DNA from: Bin75 sp965221365
GTDB taxonomy: Bacteria > Nitrospirota > Nitrospiria > Nitrospirales > UBA8639
DNA: 64,000 bases
NCBI GenBank assembly: GCA_965221365.1
Contig: OZ244884.1
Span: forward strand, 2,108,001-2,172,000
Direction: 5' to 3'
The notes beneath the pieces are model-generated. The model searched no databases. It worked only from the letters and a program-made list of their open reading frames with translations, and was not told the DNA's origin. The position numbers and the translations under genes are program-made. This document shows positions 49,185 to 58,215 of the stretch, in pieces; position 1 is the first letter of the stretch, and the number at the start of each line of letters is the position of its first letter.

Positions 49185-50207
49185 ATGAATGGCTGGAAGT
49201 CCCTGCTTACCAACCCCTATCGATTCGCGACGTGTGGTCGGACGTGGTTGTATGAACAAGGATGGTTGAGACGACGTCGATTGCCTTGTCCGGTTGTCAG
49301 TGTGGGGAATCTCACGGTTGGTGGAACGGGCAAGACGCCCGTGACGATGTGGGTGGCCCAAAAACTCATGGAACAGGGGAAAAAGACGGGCATCCTGAGC
49401 CGCGGATACCGTCGAAACAGTCGGCAGGAATTTTTGCTGGTCTCCGACGGAAAGTCGGTCCTGGCCGGCCCTCATGAGGCAGGCGATGAACCCTATCTGA
49501 TGGCGAGACGATGTCCGGGCGTCGTCGTGGCGGTTGGAGCTGACCGGTACAGATTGGGCCGTTGGGTTCTGGAGCGCATGCCCATCGACTGTTTCGTGTT
49601 GGATGACGGCTTCCAGCATTTGGGTCTGGATCGTGACGTGAATCTGTTGCTGGTGGACAGTTCCGATTCCGCTGGTATGAAAGAGCTGCTGCCCGTGGGC
49701 AGGCTTCGGGAGCCGCTGAGCGCGGCCGAACGCGCATCGGAGATCATCCTGACGCGCGTAGAAGATCACGTGGTGAGTACTAGAGTCTTGGACCCGATTG
49801 AGACGGCCGTGAGTTCCGTGATCACGCCGATCTCCACGAGATTTAAGGCAAAGAACCTGCTTGGAGCTTCCGAATCCATGCCGCTTTCCGATGTTCGTGA
49901 GAAAAGAGCGCTCATCTTTAGTGGCATCGGCAATCCGGATCAGTTTCGCCGCACAGTGAACGCGCTCGGCGTGCGGGTCGTGGAGGAATTGGTGTTTCAG
50001 GATCATGAAGCCTATGGCCCTTCCAGGATCAGGGAAATTTCTCGACGTCTCGAACAGAGTCAGCCGGATTGTGTGCTCACGACGGAAAAAGATCTGATCA
50101 AGGTGCAATCGAACTGGTCGAGTTCCACGCCACTCTTTGCCGTTGTGCTTGAGGTGGAGTTCCTGGACGGGCAGGATCGCTTGGAAAGAGCCTTGTCGGT
50201 TCTCTAA
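49185..50207 (+). CDS. lpxK: Tetraacyldisaccharide 4'-kinase
   Basis: A 340-residue LpxK that phosphorylates the 4' position of the lipid A disaccharide. The P-loop is VGNLTVGGTGKTP near residue 45. The catalytic and Mg-binding motif is VLDDGFQHLGLDRDVNLLLVD. Late blocks are FSGIGNPDQFRRTV and VLTTEKDLIK. The ATG at 49185 follows a GTG at 49182; both lie just past the waaA stop (49177). GAGGAG sits ~18 nt upstream, a long spacing, so coupling to waaA is likely. waaA and lpxK adjacent is the usual arrangement. Confidence 0.95.
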   Translation: MNGWKSLLTNPYRFATCGRTWLYEQGWLRRRRLPCPVVSVGNLTVGGTGKTPVTMWVAQKLMEQGKKTGILSRGYRRNSRQEFLLVSDGKSVLAGPHEAGDEPYLMARRCPGVVVAVGADRYRLGRWVLERMPIDCFVLDDGFQHLGLDRDVNLLLVDSSDSAGMKELLPVGRLREPLSAAERASEIILTRVEDHVVSTRVLDPIETAVSSVITPISTRFKAKNLLGASESMPLSDVREKRALIFSGIGNPDQFRRTVNALGVRVVEELVFQDHEAYGPSRIREISRRLEQSQPDCVLTTEKDLIKVQSNWSSSTPLFAVVLEVEFLDGQDRLERALSVL

Positions 50208-50242
50208 CGGGTGGACCGTTGGAAGAATCGTGTTCAAGAACC

Positions 50243-51331
50243 ATGATTGGACAAGCACAAACGATTGAACCGGACAGGGTCAAGAAGATTCTGGTTCGTG
50301 GACCGAACTGGGTCGGAGACGCGGTGATGTGCGTCCCGGCTTTGGAGAAGATCCGTCAGAACTTTCCCGATGCGGAACTGTCCCTGTTGGTTCGCTCCAC
50401 GGTTGGCGAATTGTTCGCAGGACATCCGACCGTGGATCGCATCGTCGTGTATGACCATCGGGGGCTGCACGCGGGATGGCGCGGGACGGCCAGGTTGGCC
50501 GCGAGTCTTCGTCGGGAACGGTATGATCTGGCCGTGTTGTTTCAGAACGCGTTCGAAGCCGCAGTGTTGGGCGTGCTGGCCGGCGTACCCCTGCGATACG
50601 GGTATGCCACGGATGGCCGGCGGTGGTTGCTTACGCATCCCGTGGCTCCACCGGATGGCACGCGAGCGTTCCACCAGGTACAGTATTACGCGGACATGCT
50701 GAAACCGCTCGTGCCGGAAACGTCCGTCTCGAATCCAAGGCTCTACGTGTCTCCCGAAGAACAGGCCCGGGCCGATCGGTTGCTGCAAACGGGCGGGGTC
50801 TTGGCCTCAGACGTCCTCATCGGACTGAATCCGGGATCCGTGTACGGTGGGGCGAAGCGTTGGTTGCCCGAGCGCTTTGCCGTTGTCGCCAATCGGTTGA
50901 TGGTCGAGTTGCAGCAAGGGGAGACACGTTTCGTTCGCTGTGTGATCGTCGGAGGGCCGGGAGAGGAAGCCTTGGGAGCTGCCATCGCCGAACTGATGGA
51001 TTCACCGCCGTTGGTTCTTTCGGGACGAACCTCATTAGGCGAGTTGAAAGCCGTTCTTAAACGTTGTCATCTCCTCCTGACGAACGATACGGGTCCGATG
51101 CACGTGGCGAATGCCTTGGACGTGCCGGTGGTGGCGATTTTCGGGCCAACCGATCCCGTGAACACGGCGCCCTATCAGTCCCGGCATGTGATTGTCAGAA
51201 ATCCCGTGCGCTGTTCACCCTGTCTGCTCCGCGAATGTCCCATCGATCATCGGTGCATGACGGCGATCTCCACGGATCGAGTGTTTCAGGCTGCGAACAG
51301 CCTGTTCGAAAAGCAGAAGGGGAACGCATGA
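50243..51331 (+). CDS. waaF: ADP-heptose:LPS heptosyltransferase II
   Basis: A 362-residue GT9 enzyme adding the second L,D-heptose to the inner core. The start signature is ILVRGPNWVGDAVMCVPALEKIRQNFP. Heptose-nucleotide binding features are GLNPGSVYGGAKRWLPERFA, LTNDTGPMHVANALDVPVVAIFGPTDP and C-terminal RNPVRCSPC..RECPIDHRCM. The ATG at 50243 is used, with a TTG at 50219 as alternative. gmhB overlaps the stop by 4 nt (ATGA). Confidence 0.94.
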   Translation: MIGQAQTIEPDRVKKILVRGPNWVGDAVMCVPALEKIRQNFPDAELSLLVRSTVGELFAGHPTVDRIVVYDHRGLHAGWRGTARLAASLRRERYDLAVLFQNAFEAAVLGVLAGVPLRYGYATDGRRWLLTHPVAPPDGTRAFHQVQYYADMLKPLVPETSVSNPRLYVSPEEQARADRLLQTGGVLASDVLIGLNPGSVYGGAKRWLPERFAVVANRLMVELQQGETRFVRCVIVGGPGEEALGAAIAELMDSPPLVLSGRTSLGELKAVLKRCHLLLTNDTGPMHVANALDVPVVAIFGPTDPVNTAPYQSRHVIVRNPVRCSPCLLRECPIDHRCMTAISTDRVFQAANSLFEKQKGNA

Positions 51332-51909
51332 CCGGAACCCGGACAATGAGGGACCACGCTGCGGTGTTCGTCGATCGTGACGGGACGTTGAATTACGACC
51401 GGGAGTACCTTGCGTCTCCCGATGATTTTGAGCTGTTGCCGAACGTCGCCGAGGCTGTTCGGCAATTGAACCTCGCCGATCTGAAAGTCATTCTGGTGAC
51501 GAATCAATCCGGAATCGCGCGTGGATATTTTTCGCTTGGGGATCTGGAAGCCATCCATCGGACGTTGAAGGACCGTCTTGCTGCGGCAGGAGCGTGGTTG
51601 GATGACGTGTTATTCTGCCCGCATCATCCCGAAGAGGGCTGCCGGTGCCGAAAACCGAACCCCGGCATGATCGAACGGGCTCTGGCGAATCATGCCATTG
51701 ATTTATCCCAAAGCTACGTCGTAGGAGATCGGCACCTCGACGTCGAACTGGCGTATCGGGTAAAGGCCAAAAGCGTGTTGGTCATGACGGGATCCAACAG
51801 CGAGGACTCCTTAGCGATCTGTGCGAAGAAGAACCTGCCGATTGATTGTATCGCACCGTGTTTTGCCGATGCCGTTTCATGGATCCTGCGACCGCAAGGA
51901 GAGGGATAG
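51328..51909 (+). CDS. gmhB: D-glycero-D-manno-heptose 1,7-bisphosphate 7-phosphatase
   Basis: A 193-residue HAD-superfamily histidinol-phosphatase-like phosphatase on the ADP-heptose pathway. The nucleophile motif is FVDRDGTLNYD, and VTNQSGIARGYF gives motif II. The zinc loop is CPHHPEEGCRCRKPNPGM (Cys/His cluster typical of GmhB), and VVGDRHLDVELA is the Mg-binding motif. Its position between two heptosyltransferases fits. The kinase/adenylyltransferase HldE and the epimerase are not in this window. Start ATG overlaps the waaF stop. Confidence 0.94.
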   Translation: MTGTRTMRDHAAVFVDRDGTLNYDREYLASPDDFELLPNVAEAVRQLNLADLKVILVTNQSGIARGYFSLGDLEAIHRTLKDRLAAAGAWLDDVLFCPHHPEEGCRCRKPNPGMIERALANHAIDLSQSYVVGDRHLDVELAYRVKAKSVLVMTGSNSEDSLAICAKKNLPIDCIAPCFADAVSWILRPQGEG

Positions 51910-51975
51910 GTGTTCAGGAATTCGTTGACCAATTCATTCTCAGGTCCACGCGGACGTCCGCAAAGACCAAACTTG

Positions 51976-52050
51976 TCATGCCGGGCTCCGACCCGACATC
52001 CAGAAGAAAGGCAAAAGTTCTGGATTCCCGCGTGCGTGGGAATGACGGAT
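51976..52050. repeat. Modular palindromic repeat G (single composite)
   Basis: A right-type module (CATGCCGGGCTCCGACCCG then ACATCCAGAAG) followed by a short spacer and GGATTCCCGCGTGCGTGGGA, one unit of the family, in the gmhB-waaC gap. The left-type palindrome here has changed but kept its symmetry (TTCCCGCGTGCGTGGGAA). Confidence 0.8.
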
Positions 52051-52110
52051 AGGGCAACGTAGGAATGACACAGTGTGACTCTCGCTCGCCCGGAACTTGA
52101 TGGGAGACGC

Positions 52111-53163
52111 ATGCCGGCGTTTCAACCTGACAATCTTCTGATCATCAAACCCAGCTCATTGGGGGACATCATCCATGCCCTGCCGACTCTGGGCGCCTTG
52201 CGATCGAGGTTCCCTGATGCCCGAATTTCCTGGTTGATTAAATTGGAATGGGCGGAAATCATCGAGGGGCATCCGGATCTCACCGAAGTCATCGCCGTGG
52301 ACTTTCGGCTTCGTTCGTGGTGGGACATCATCGCGACGATTCGCGAGCGGGCATTTGACTGTGTCGTGGACCTGCAGGGGTTGTTCCGGTCGGGCCTTAT
52401 TGCAAGGCTCTCCGGAGCGTCGGTTCGGGTGGGGTTTGCCGAAGGGCGTGAGGGGAGTCCGTGGTTCTACACGCACCGGATTCGGTTGCCGGAATCCGGA
52501 AACCGGTCCTGGCGCCTGCTCGACGTCCATGCGGTCGACCGGAACCTGAGGCTTGCAGGATTCTTCGACGCATTCACGGATTCCCCTCAATTCTGGTTGC
52601 CCAGGCTGGAAGGGGATCGAGTCGAGATCGATCGGTTACTCACAGAGCGAGGCGTGGAGCCTCATCATCGGCTTGTGGCCATGGCTCCGACTTCAAGACA
52701 ACCGATTAAAAATTGGCCGCTCGGACGATTTATGGCCGTTGCTGCGGCGCTGGCCAAGAAAAAGGATCTGAAAATCGTGCTGATCGGATCATTGAAGGAT
52801 CATGAAATCGGCCAGAGTTTTTCCAGAGTGCTTGGCTCCGCAGTCGTCAACCTTATCGGAAAAACGCGGATTCGCCAATTGAGTCTGATCTTTGATAGAG
52901 TTCGCCTGTGCATCGCAAACGATTCAGGCCCGATTCACGTAGCGGCTGCGTGCGGGGTGCCGGTGATTGCGTGCTTCGGTCCGACGAATCCTCACGCCAC
53001 CGGTCCGTATGGGACGGGCCACGCGAGTCTGGTCAGTCCGACCACGGCCTGTAGGCCCTGCGGGTTGCGAAAATGCCGGAACCCGCATTACCTGGAATGC
53101 CTGGAATCCATTTCGGTTGAAGAAGTGATACGCCAGGCCGAAAGAATGTTAGCGATTTCGTAA
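52111..53163 (+). CDS. waaC: LPS heptosyltransferase I-like (GT9)
   Basis: A 350-residue GT9 glycosyltransferase. N-terminal NLLIIKPSSLGDIIHALPTLGALRSRFP is the heptosyltransferase I signature. VVDLQGLFRSGLIARLSGA, PTSRQPIKNWPLGRFM, ANDSGPIHVAAACGVPVIACFGPTNP and the C-terminal Cys-rich CRPCGLRKCRNPHYLEC are family features. It would transfer the first heptose to Kdo. The ATG at 52111 has GGGAG 8 nt upstream; a GTG at 52075 is less likely. The assignment as WaaC rather than another GT9 rests on the N-terminal motif and the operon position. Confidence 0.88.
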   Translation: MPAFQPDNLLIIKPSSLGDIIHALPTLGALRSRFPDARISWLIKLEWAEIIEGHPDLTEVIAVDFRLRSWWDIIATIRERAFDCVVDLQGLFRSGLIARLSGASVRVGFAEGREGSPWFYTHRIRLPESGNRSWRLLDVHAVDRNLRLAGFFDAFTDSPQFWLPRLEGDRVEIDRLLTERGVEPHHRLVAMAPTSRQPIKNWPLGRFMAVAAALAKKKDLKIVLIGSLKDHEIGQSFSRVLGSAVVNLIGKTRIRQLSLIFDRVRLCIANDSGPIHVAAACGVPVIACFGPTNPHATGPYGTGHASLVSPTTACRPCGLRKCRNPHYLECLESISVEEVIRQAERMLAIS

Positions 53164-53182
53164 ACAGAGTGCTCTGTTCGGT

Positions 53183-53959
53183 ATGTCAAGCGAAAGCATG
53201 AATCGCACGTTGAAAGTCTCAGCCGTCGTCATTGCCTATAACGATGAACCGAATATGCGGCCTTGTCTGGAGAGCGTGAAGTGGGCGGATGAATTGATCG
53301 TGGTGGATTCCCACAGTACCGATGCGACGGAAGCCATCAGCCGTGAATATACGGATAAGGTTTTTCAGCATGAATTTTCGGGCTTCGGGAAGCTGCGAAA
53401 CGACGCGGTCGCGCATGCCAGCCATGACTGGATCCTGAGTCTGGATACGGATGAACGGGCGACCTCCGAGTTGCAGGAGGAAATACGATCCAAACTCGAT
53501 CAGGGACCTGAAGCGCAGGCTTTTTTCGTGCCACGGCGGAATTATTTTTTAGGCCGATGGATCAAACGAAGCGGATGGTATCCTGACTATCGGCAGCCTC
53601 AATTCTTTCACAAAAACCATCTACGCTATAAGGAAGATCTGGTGCATGAATCGTTTGAACTGGATGGCCGGCTGGGCTATCTGAAAGGCCATGTCGATCA
53701 ATATCCTTTTCGGGACGTCGATCAGTATCTGGTGAAGATGGATCGATATTCCACGCTCATGGCGGAAGAAATGGTCAAGCGAGGTCGACGGTTTCACGTG
53801 CATCAGCTTCTCTCTCATCCTTTGTTTACCTTTTTCAAAATGTACGTGATGAGAAGAGGTTTTTTAGATGGCAAGCCCGGGCTCATTCTGGCCGGTCTCT
53901 ATGCCTACTATACCTTCGTGAAATACGCAAAGTTATGGGAAGCCACAAAAAAGGACTGA
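53183..53959 (+). CDS. WaaE/KdtX-like glycosyltransferase family 2
   Basis: A 258-residue GT2 protein. AVVIAYNDEPNMRPCLESVKWADELIVVDSHSTDATEAI begins a GT-A nucleotide-sugar domain, and LSLDTDERA holds the metal-binding DxD. C-terminal LFTFFKMYVMRRGFLDGKPGL is typical of the WaaE-like subgroup that adds beta-1,4-glucose or galactose to heptose I. It follows waaC by 19 nt and should act on the LPS core. A similar gene lies at 56592. Donor and linkage are inferred from subgroup only. Confidence 0.87.
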   Translation: MSSESMNRTLKVSAVVIAYNDEPNMRPCLESVKWADELIVVDSHSTDATEAISREYTDKVFQHEFSGFGKLRNDAVAHASHDWILSLDTDERATSELQEEIRSKLDQGPEAQAFFVPRRNYFLGRWIKRSGWYPDYRQPQFFHKNHLRYKEDLVHESFELDGRLGYLKGHVDQYPFRDVDQYLVKMDRYSTLMAEEMVKRGRRFHVHQLLSHPLFTFFKMYVMRRGFLDGKPGLILAGLYAYYTFVKYAKLWEATKKD

Positions 53960-53977
53960 TCAAATAAGGAAGATTCG

Positions 53978-54096
53978 TCATGCCGGACTCCGATCCGGCA
54001 TCCAGAGGAAGAAAAGAAGAAGCAAAAATACTGGATCCTCGATTAAAAATGTCGGGGATGACAATGGGGGTCTTCGCGGGAATGACGGAGAGGGGC
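53978..54096. repeat. Modular palindromic repeat block H
   Basis: About 110 nt closely similar to 43060-43172 in block F, in the same order: CATGCCGGACTCCGATCCGG, a GAAGAAAAGA-rich spacer, ACTGGATCCTCGATTAAAAA, GTCGGGGATGACAATGGGGG, then CGCGGGAATGACGG. The two copies differ by scattered single bases and short changes. It separates two glycosyltransferase genes. Confidence 0.82.
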
Positions 54097-54219
54097 GTAG
54101 ACGTGTCATGTCTGAAAGAGGACATGAGGCGAATCGCAATCAGGCTGCGGATCCGTGTTAGACAAAAGCCCTTCTTTTGTTGATTCTCCGGCTTCGAACG
54201 TCCACGTGTAGAGCCTCGC

Positions 54220-55416
54220 ATGCAGCCCCAAACCGGATGCGAGACAAAACAGCGAGCCTGTGACGACGTTTCTCATTCAGGATCAAGAAACCGCGTGTCT
54301 CCCTTACGTATCCTGCATACCGAATCGTCGCAAGGTCTGGGGGGACAGGAATACCGGACGTTGCGCGAATGTCTCGGGATGCAGGCACGGGGCCATCGGG
54401 TCTGCCTGGCTGTCCAGCCCGAGAGTCGATTGTGCCACGAGGCACGGGCTACCGGACTGACCGTGCTGACGACGCCCATGCGAACGGTGCGCTGGGTCCC
54501 CCTGATCCGCACGTTTCGGAACTGGCTGATGGAATTTCATATCGACGTCTTGAATACGCATGGATCGCTGGATAGTTGGACGGCCGGGATTGCCGCGAGA
54601 ACCATACGACCACGCCCGTTGATTATCCGAAGTCGTCATATCTCTATCCCTATTACCCCCAACTTTCGGCACAGGATTCTTTATCAGTGCCTTCCCCATG
54701 CGGTCATCACGACCGGAGAGCGGGTTCGGGAAGCGCTCATCGCCAGGAACGGATTGCGTGAAGATCGGGTCGTCTCGATCCCCACGGGGGTGGATGTCTC
54801 CTCATTTTATCCGCGCGAGGTCGATCGTTCATTAAAAAGCACGTTGGGTATTCCTCTTGATCATCTCGTCGTGGGTAGCGTGGCTTTTTTGCGGGATTAT
54901 AAAGGGATTGAGGATCTCCTCTCTGCGGCAAGAACGATTCTGGCAGATCGGGATGACGTGCATTTCGTTATTGTCGGCGAAGGGCCAGAAAAAGCGTCCT
55001 TGCAGAAAATGGCGCAACGATTCGACATTGACAACAGGGTGCGGTTTCTTGGATTTCGGGAAGACGTTCCGAATCTTCTTTCGTTGTTTCACGTGGTGGT
55101 CCTGAGTTCCATCGCCGCCGAAGGTGTGCCTCAGGTGCTCTCTCAAGCGCTGGCCATGAAACGTGCGGTGGTGGCGACGAACGTCGGGAGTGTTCCCGAA
55201 CTCATTCGGCATGGCGAGACGGGTCTGCTCGTGCCTCCTGCAAAGCCCGAAGAACTGGCGGACAAGATCGAACAATTACTCGATGACGTCGAACTGCGGG
55301 AGAAGCTTGGCCAAGCCGGTCACCATCTGGTCGTTCGAAGCTACAGCTTGGAGGAAATGTTGAATAAAACCGAAAGGCTGTACGAACGTGTACGGACCTG
55401 TGTCGTTGATCTATAA
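54220..55416 (+). CDS. Glycosyltransferase family 4 (GT-B)
   Basis: A 398-residue retaining GT-B glycosyltransferase. N-terminal domain: RILHTESSQGLGGQEYRTLRE (acceptor side). C-terminal donor domain: VSIPTGVDVSSFYP, GSVAFLRDYKGIEDLLSA, FVIVGEGPEKASL and VRFLGFREDVPNLL. The E(x7)E motif region is SSIAAEGVPQVLSQALAMKRAVVATNVG, with EGVPQVLSQ. The first ~25 residues are hydrophilic; a GTG at 54295 would start closer to the domain. It is part of the LPS/outer-core gene set; sugar specificity unknown. Confidence 0.87.
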   Translation: MQPQTGCETKQRACDDVSHSGSRNRVSPLRILHTESSQGLGGQEYRTLRECLGMQARGHRVCLAVQPESRLCHEARATGLTVLTTPMRTVRWVPLIRTFRNWLMEFHIDVLNTHGSLDSWTAGIAARTIRPRPLIIRSRHISIPITPNFRHRILYQCLPHAVITTGERVREALIARNGLREDRVVSIPTGVDVSSFYPREVDRSLKSTLGIPLDHLVVGSVAFLRDYKGIEDLLSAARTILADRDDVHFVIVGEGPEKASLQKMAQRFDIDNRVRFLGFREDVPNLLSLFHVVVLSSIAAEGVPQVLSQALAMKRAVVATNVGSVPELIRHGETGLLVPPAKPEELADKIEQLLDDVELREKLGQAGHHLVVRSYSLEEMLNKTERLYERVRTCVVDL

Positions 55417-55460
55417 TCAACGTTCTTCCTGCCCCGTTGTCTGGGGAGGAGTGGAAGTTG

Positions 55461-56271
55461 GTGAAGTTAGCAAAAGGCAAGTGGAGTCAGCGTATTGAAG
55501 CAATTGCCCGTGTGGCGAAGGCCATACTTTGCTCAACGAGTCTTGGACGTCGGGGGCGGACATAATCCTTTTCAGGGAATCACGCATCTCCTTGAATTGA
55601 ATGATGATGGACAGCACCGATGTGGCAAGAGCATTGTCTTGCCCAAGTCCGTGGCTCTGATCTTTTGAGATGCCACGTCACTCCCGTTTCAAGAAGGCTC
55701 CTTCGATTACATTTATGCCTCCCATATCCTGGAACACGTAGACGTTCCTGAGGTGGCCTGTAGGGAAATGATGAGAGTTGGATTAGCCGGGTATATCGAA
55801 ACGCCTTCTCCTTTCCTCGAACAAGGTCTTGCCTTAGGCAACCAAAATCCGTCGGAATTTTCAATTCACGCTGCTCTCCACAAATGGTTTGTCTTCTCCA
55901 ATGATGGTGGGTTGATCTTCGAACCGAAAACTCCGGAAGAGGCTAACCGGTTCTGTTCGTGCCGCGATGGCCAATTCATGAAGGATTTCTACTCGGTCGT
56001 GGATTTTCAAAGGGCGCAGCATTGTTTTCGACGAGCCGCCAAGACGACCGTATTTTATTGGAACCGTAGTTTCAAAGTTGAAGTGCGGAATTGTACGTTG
56101 GATTGCGTCAGTCAGGAAGATGCTGTTTGCCGTTTCAGAGGGATGAAACGAGATCTTGTATCCAGTTGTAATGACTGGTTCAGAATCGGGCGGATTTTGG
56201 AATTAAAAAAGGCGTTTCCTGAATGTTCAAAAGTATTGAGGCGGTACGGATACCATACGTTGGCTCTCTGA
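55461..56271 (+). pseudogene. Broken class I SAM methyltransferase (DUF-type) gene
   Basis: Downstream of GGAGGA a frame starts GTG at 55461 (KLAKGKWSQRIEAI) but then a different frame carries the conserved text LPVWRRPYFAQRVLDVGGGH and NPFQGITHLLEL. That second frame is interrupted by TGA at 55666-55668. After the stop it continues DATSLPFQEGSFDYIYASHILEHVD, YIETPSPFLEQGL and NRFCSCRDGQFMKDFYSVVDFQ to 56271. The pieces match one SAM-dependent methyltransferase with motif I (LDVGGG) and a His-rich motif. So there are at least two lesions, a frameshift near 55500 and a nonsense codon. The 3' part alone (from GTG 55753) is open for 172 codons but lacks the SAM-binding motif. It is a decayed gene within the glycan cluster. 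Confidence 0.75.
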
Positions 56272-56591
56272 GTTGCCAAAGTCCTCAATCAGGGATTTTT
56301 CCGAAATCGTTGATCGGATTCAACACCATGAATTTGAATTACAGATCTCTGATTTGGCCGGAACAGGCTGTTGTCATTGGCGAGCCAAGGGCTGCATGCC
56401 TTCCATCGGTCTTTCTAGGCTTGACCCGGTATCCAAAGGATGAGAGACAGCGGCAAGGACTTTTGAAAGATTCCAGAAGAGCAACCCCCAATTTTTCAAG
56501 ATACGCCGTTACGAATAATTTTATTACGTCACATTTTATGAATGAATGTCGTTTCTTTTGAATTTGTTGAATAAATTGTAGGAACGTGTTT
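56272..56591. other. Intergenic stretch with no gene
   Basis: About 320 nt, AT-rich toward its end. I see no convincing frame. A degenerate scrap of the right-type repeat (GGCTTGACCCGGTATCCAAA near 56421) is the only recognisable element. AGGA at ~56580 serves the next gene. Confidence 0.5.
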
Positions 56592-57386
56592 ATGACTATG
56601 CGCTCGACCATTGGCTGTGCGATTATTGTTTTCAATGAGGAGAAGAATATCCGAGAATGTTTGGAGACGGCACGATGGATGGATGAAATTGTGGTAGTGG
56701 ATTCCTACAGTACCGACCGTACAGTAGAAATTTGTCGGGAATTCACAGACAAAATTTTTCAGCGGCGATGGCCTGGGTTTGGAGACCAGAAAAATTTTGC
56801 GATCGATCACGTTCAATCGGACTGGGTCTTTATCTTGGATGCGGATGAACGGATTTCTTACCCGTTGCAGAAGGAAATCGAACAAATCCTTCGTGAAAAG
56901 GGTGAAGAGAGGCCTGTAGCCTATTCGGTTCCACGAAAAAATTTCTACTATGGAAAATGGATCAAACATGCAGGCTGCTATCCTGATCGGCAATTGCGAT
57001 TATTTCGTAATGGTGTTGGTCGCCTTGACGATGAAGAACCACATAACAAGTTTATCTTTCAGGGTAGATCAGGCGAATTAACTGAGGCCCTCGATCATTT
57101 TACCGGGCAGACGATTAACCATCGTTTTCAAAAGTTCCCCAATTTTACGACGCTTGCGGCTCAGGAACGTAGAAGATCCAAATCCTTCGTATCGACGTCG
57201 GATTTAATCGGCAGGCCGCCTTTTACATTTTTCAAATACTATATCTCTCGGAAAGGGTACCTGGAAGGCATGCACGGATTTCTGATTAGTGCATTCGCCA
57301 GCATGTACACGTTTGTAAAATACGTCAAGCTCTGGAACATGCTTCGTGTTGAGAGGAACGATGATGATGGACCACCGCGATCTTGA
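56592..57386 (+). CDS. WaaE-like glycosyltransferase family 2
   Basis: A 264-residue GT2 enzyme of the same subgroup as the gene at 53183. GCAIIVFNEEKNIRECLE starts the GT-A domain, VVVDSYSTDRTVEIC follows, and FILDADERI contains the DxD. The C-terminal part has RPPFTFFKYYISRKGYLEGMHG, aligning with FTFFKMYVMRRGFLDGKPG of the other copy. Base composition is clearly more AT-rich than the 53 kb copy, so it was probably acquired separately and is not a local duplication. The start is ATG 56592 with GTAGGA upstream; a GTG lies at 56586. Confidence 0.86.
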   Translation: MTMRSTIGCAIIVFNEEKNIRECLETARWMDEIVVVDSYSTDRTVEICREFTDKIFQRRWPGFGDQKNFAIDHVQSDWVFILDADERISYPLQKEIEQILREKGEERPVAYSVPRKNFYYGKWIKHAGCYPDRQLRLFRNGVGRLDDEEPHNKFIFQGRSGELTEALDHFTGQTINHRFQKFPNFTTLAAQERRRSKSFVSTSDLIGRPPFTFFKYYISRKGYLEGMHGFLISAFASMYTFVKYVKLWNMLRVERNDDDGPPRS

Positions 57387-57429
57387 GCGCAAAGAAGGCA
57401 AAGGCTTATAAAATTCTGGAATTCGACTC

Positions 57430-58164
57430 ATGAATGAGTCCTGTGAAAGAGCAGCCCCTGGCGTCCATGAACGAGTGCTCTCGCTGTTGACACAGGAGAA
57501 ACCCGGGGTGCTTCTCGATCTTCCTTCCGGCGAAGGCTCCTTCGCTTTTCAGGCCAAGCGAGCAGGCTGGCAGGTTCAATGTGCAGATTTCGACGTTTCT
57601 TCTCTCAACGTCTCGCCTGTGAAGGGGCTGATGATGGACATGAATCGCATGTGGCCGTTTTCGGATGAACGGTTCGACTGTCTGGTGTCTATTGAGGGAA
57701 TCGAACACGTGGAAAATCCGTGGCACGTGCTCAGAGAAGCCAACCGCGTCTTGAAACCAGGAGGAAAATTGCTTCTTACGACACCCAACGTCCTGTCTCT
57801 GAAGTCCAGAGTCACTAACCTGTTTTATGGATATCCGAAATGGTTTTCCTATATGGCGGAACGAGACCAACTGGGCCGTGAAGCGGCGGTGGAGCACATC
57901 AATCCGATCGGGTTTCTCGAACTCAGGCACGTCCTTGCCAGAGTCGGGTTTCAACTCGAAACGATCGAAACGAATCGTTATGAGAAAAGGCGTTCTCTCT
58001 TTTATCAACTCCTGAGACTTCTCCTCCACACGAGAAAACTCAGGTATCGCAAAACGGACAAATGGAAAATTCGGCAAATGTTGCTGTCTCCGACCGTCCT
58101 GTTTGGCGATATCCTTGTGTGCAAGTGCGTGAAGACTCGGTCAACAGAGATAGTGGACCCATGA
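57430..58164 (+). CDS. Class I SAM-dependent methyltransferase
   Basis: A 244-residue methyltransferase. Motif I is LLDLPSGEGSFAFQAKRAGW; motif II acidic residue in CADFD; FDCLVSIEGIEHVENPWHVLREANRVLKPGGKLLLTTPNV covers motifs IV-VI. The C-terminal half is helical with basic clusters. It starts 43 nt after the previous gene and follows the same direction, so it should methylate a sugar or glycan in the LPS or extracellular polysaccharide. The acceptor is unknown. Confidence 0.85.
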   Translation: MNESCERAAPGVHERVLSLLTQEKPGVLLDLPSGEGSFAFQAKRAGWQVQCADFDVSSLNVSPVKGLMMDMNRMWPFSDERFDCLVSIEGIEHVENPWHVLREANRVLKPGGKLLLTTPNVLSLKSRVTNLFYGYPKWFSYMAERDQLGREAAVEHINPIGFLELRHVLARVGFQLETIETNRYEKRRSLFYQLLRLLLHTRKLRYRKTDKWKIRQMLLSPTVLFGDILVCKCVKTRSTEIVDP

Positions 58165-58215
58165 AGTGGTTGTAGCCGATGGCACTGTTTTGCCCCTGAA
58201 CAATAAGGTAAAAAC

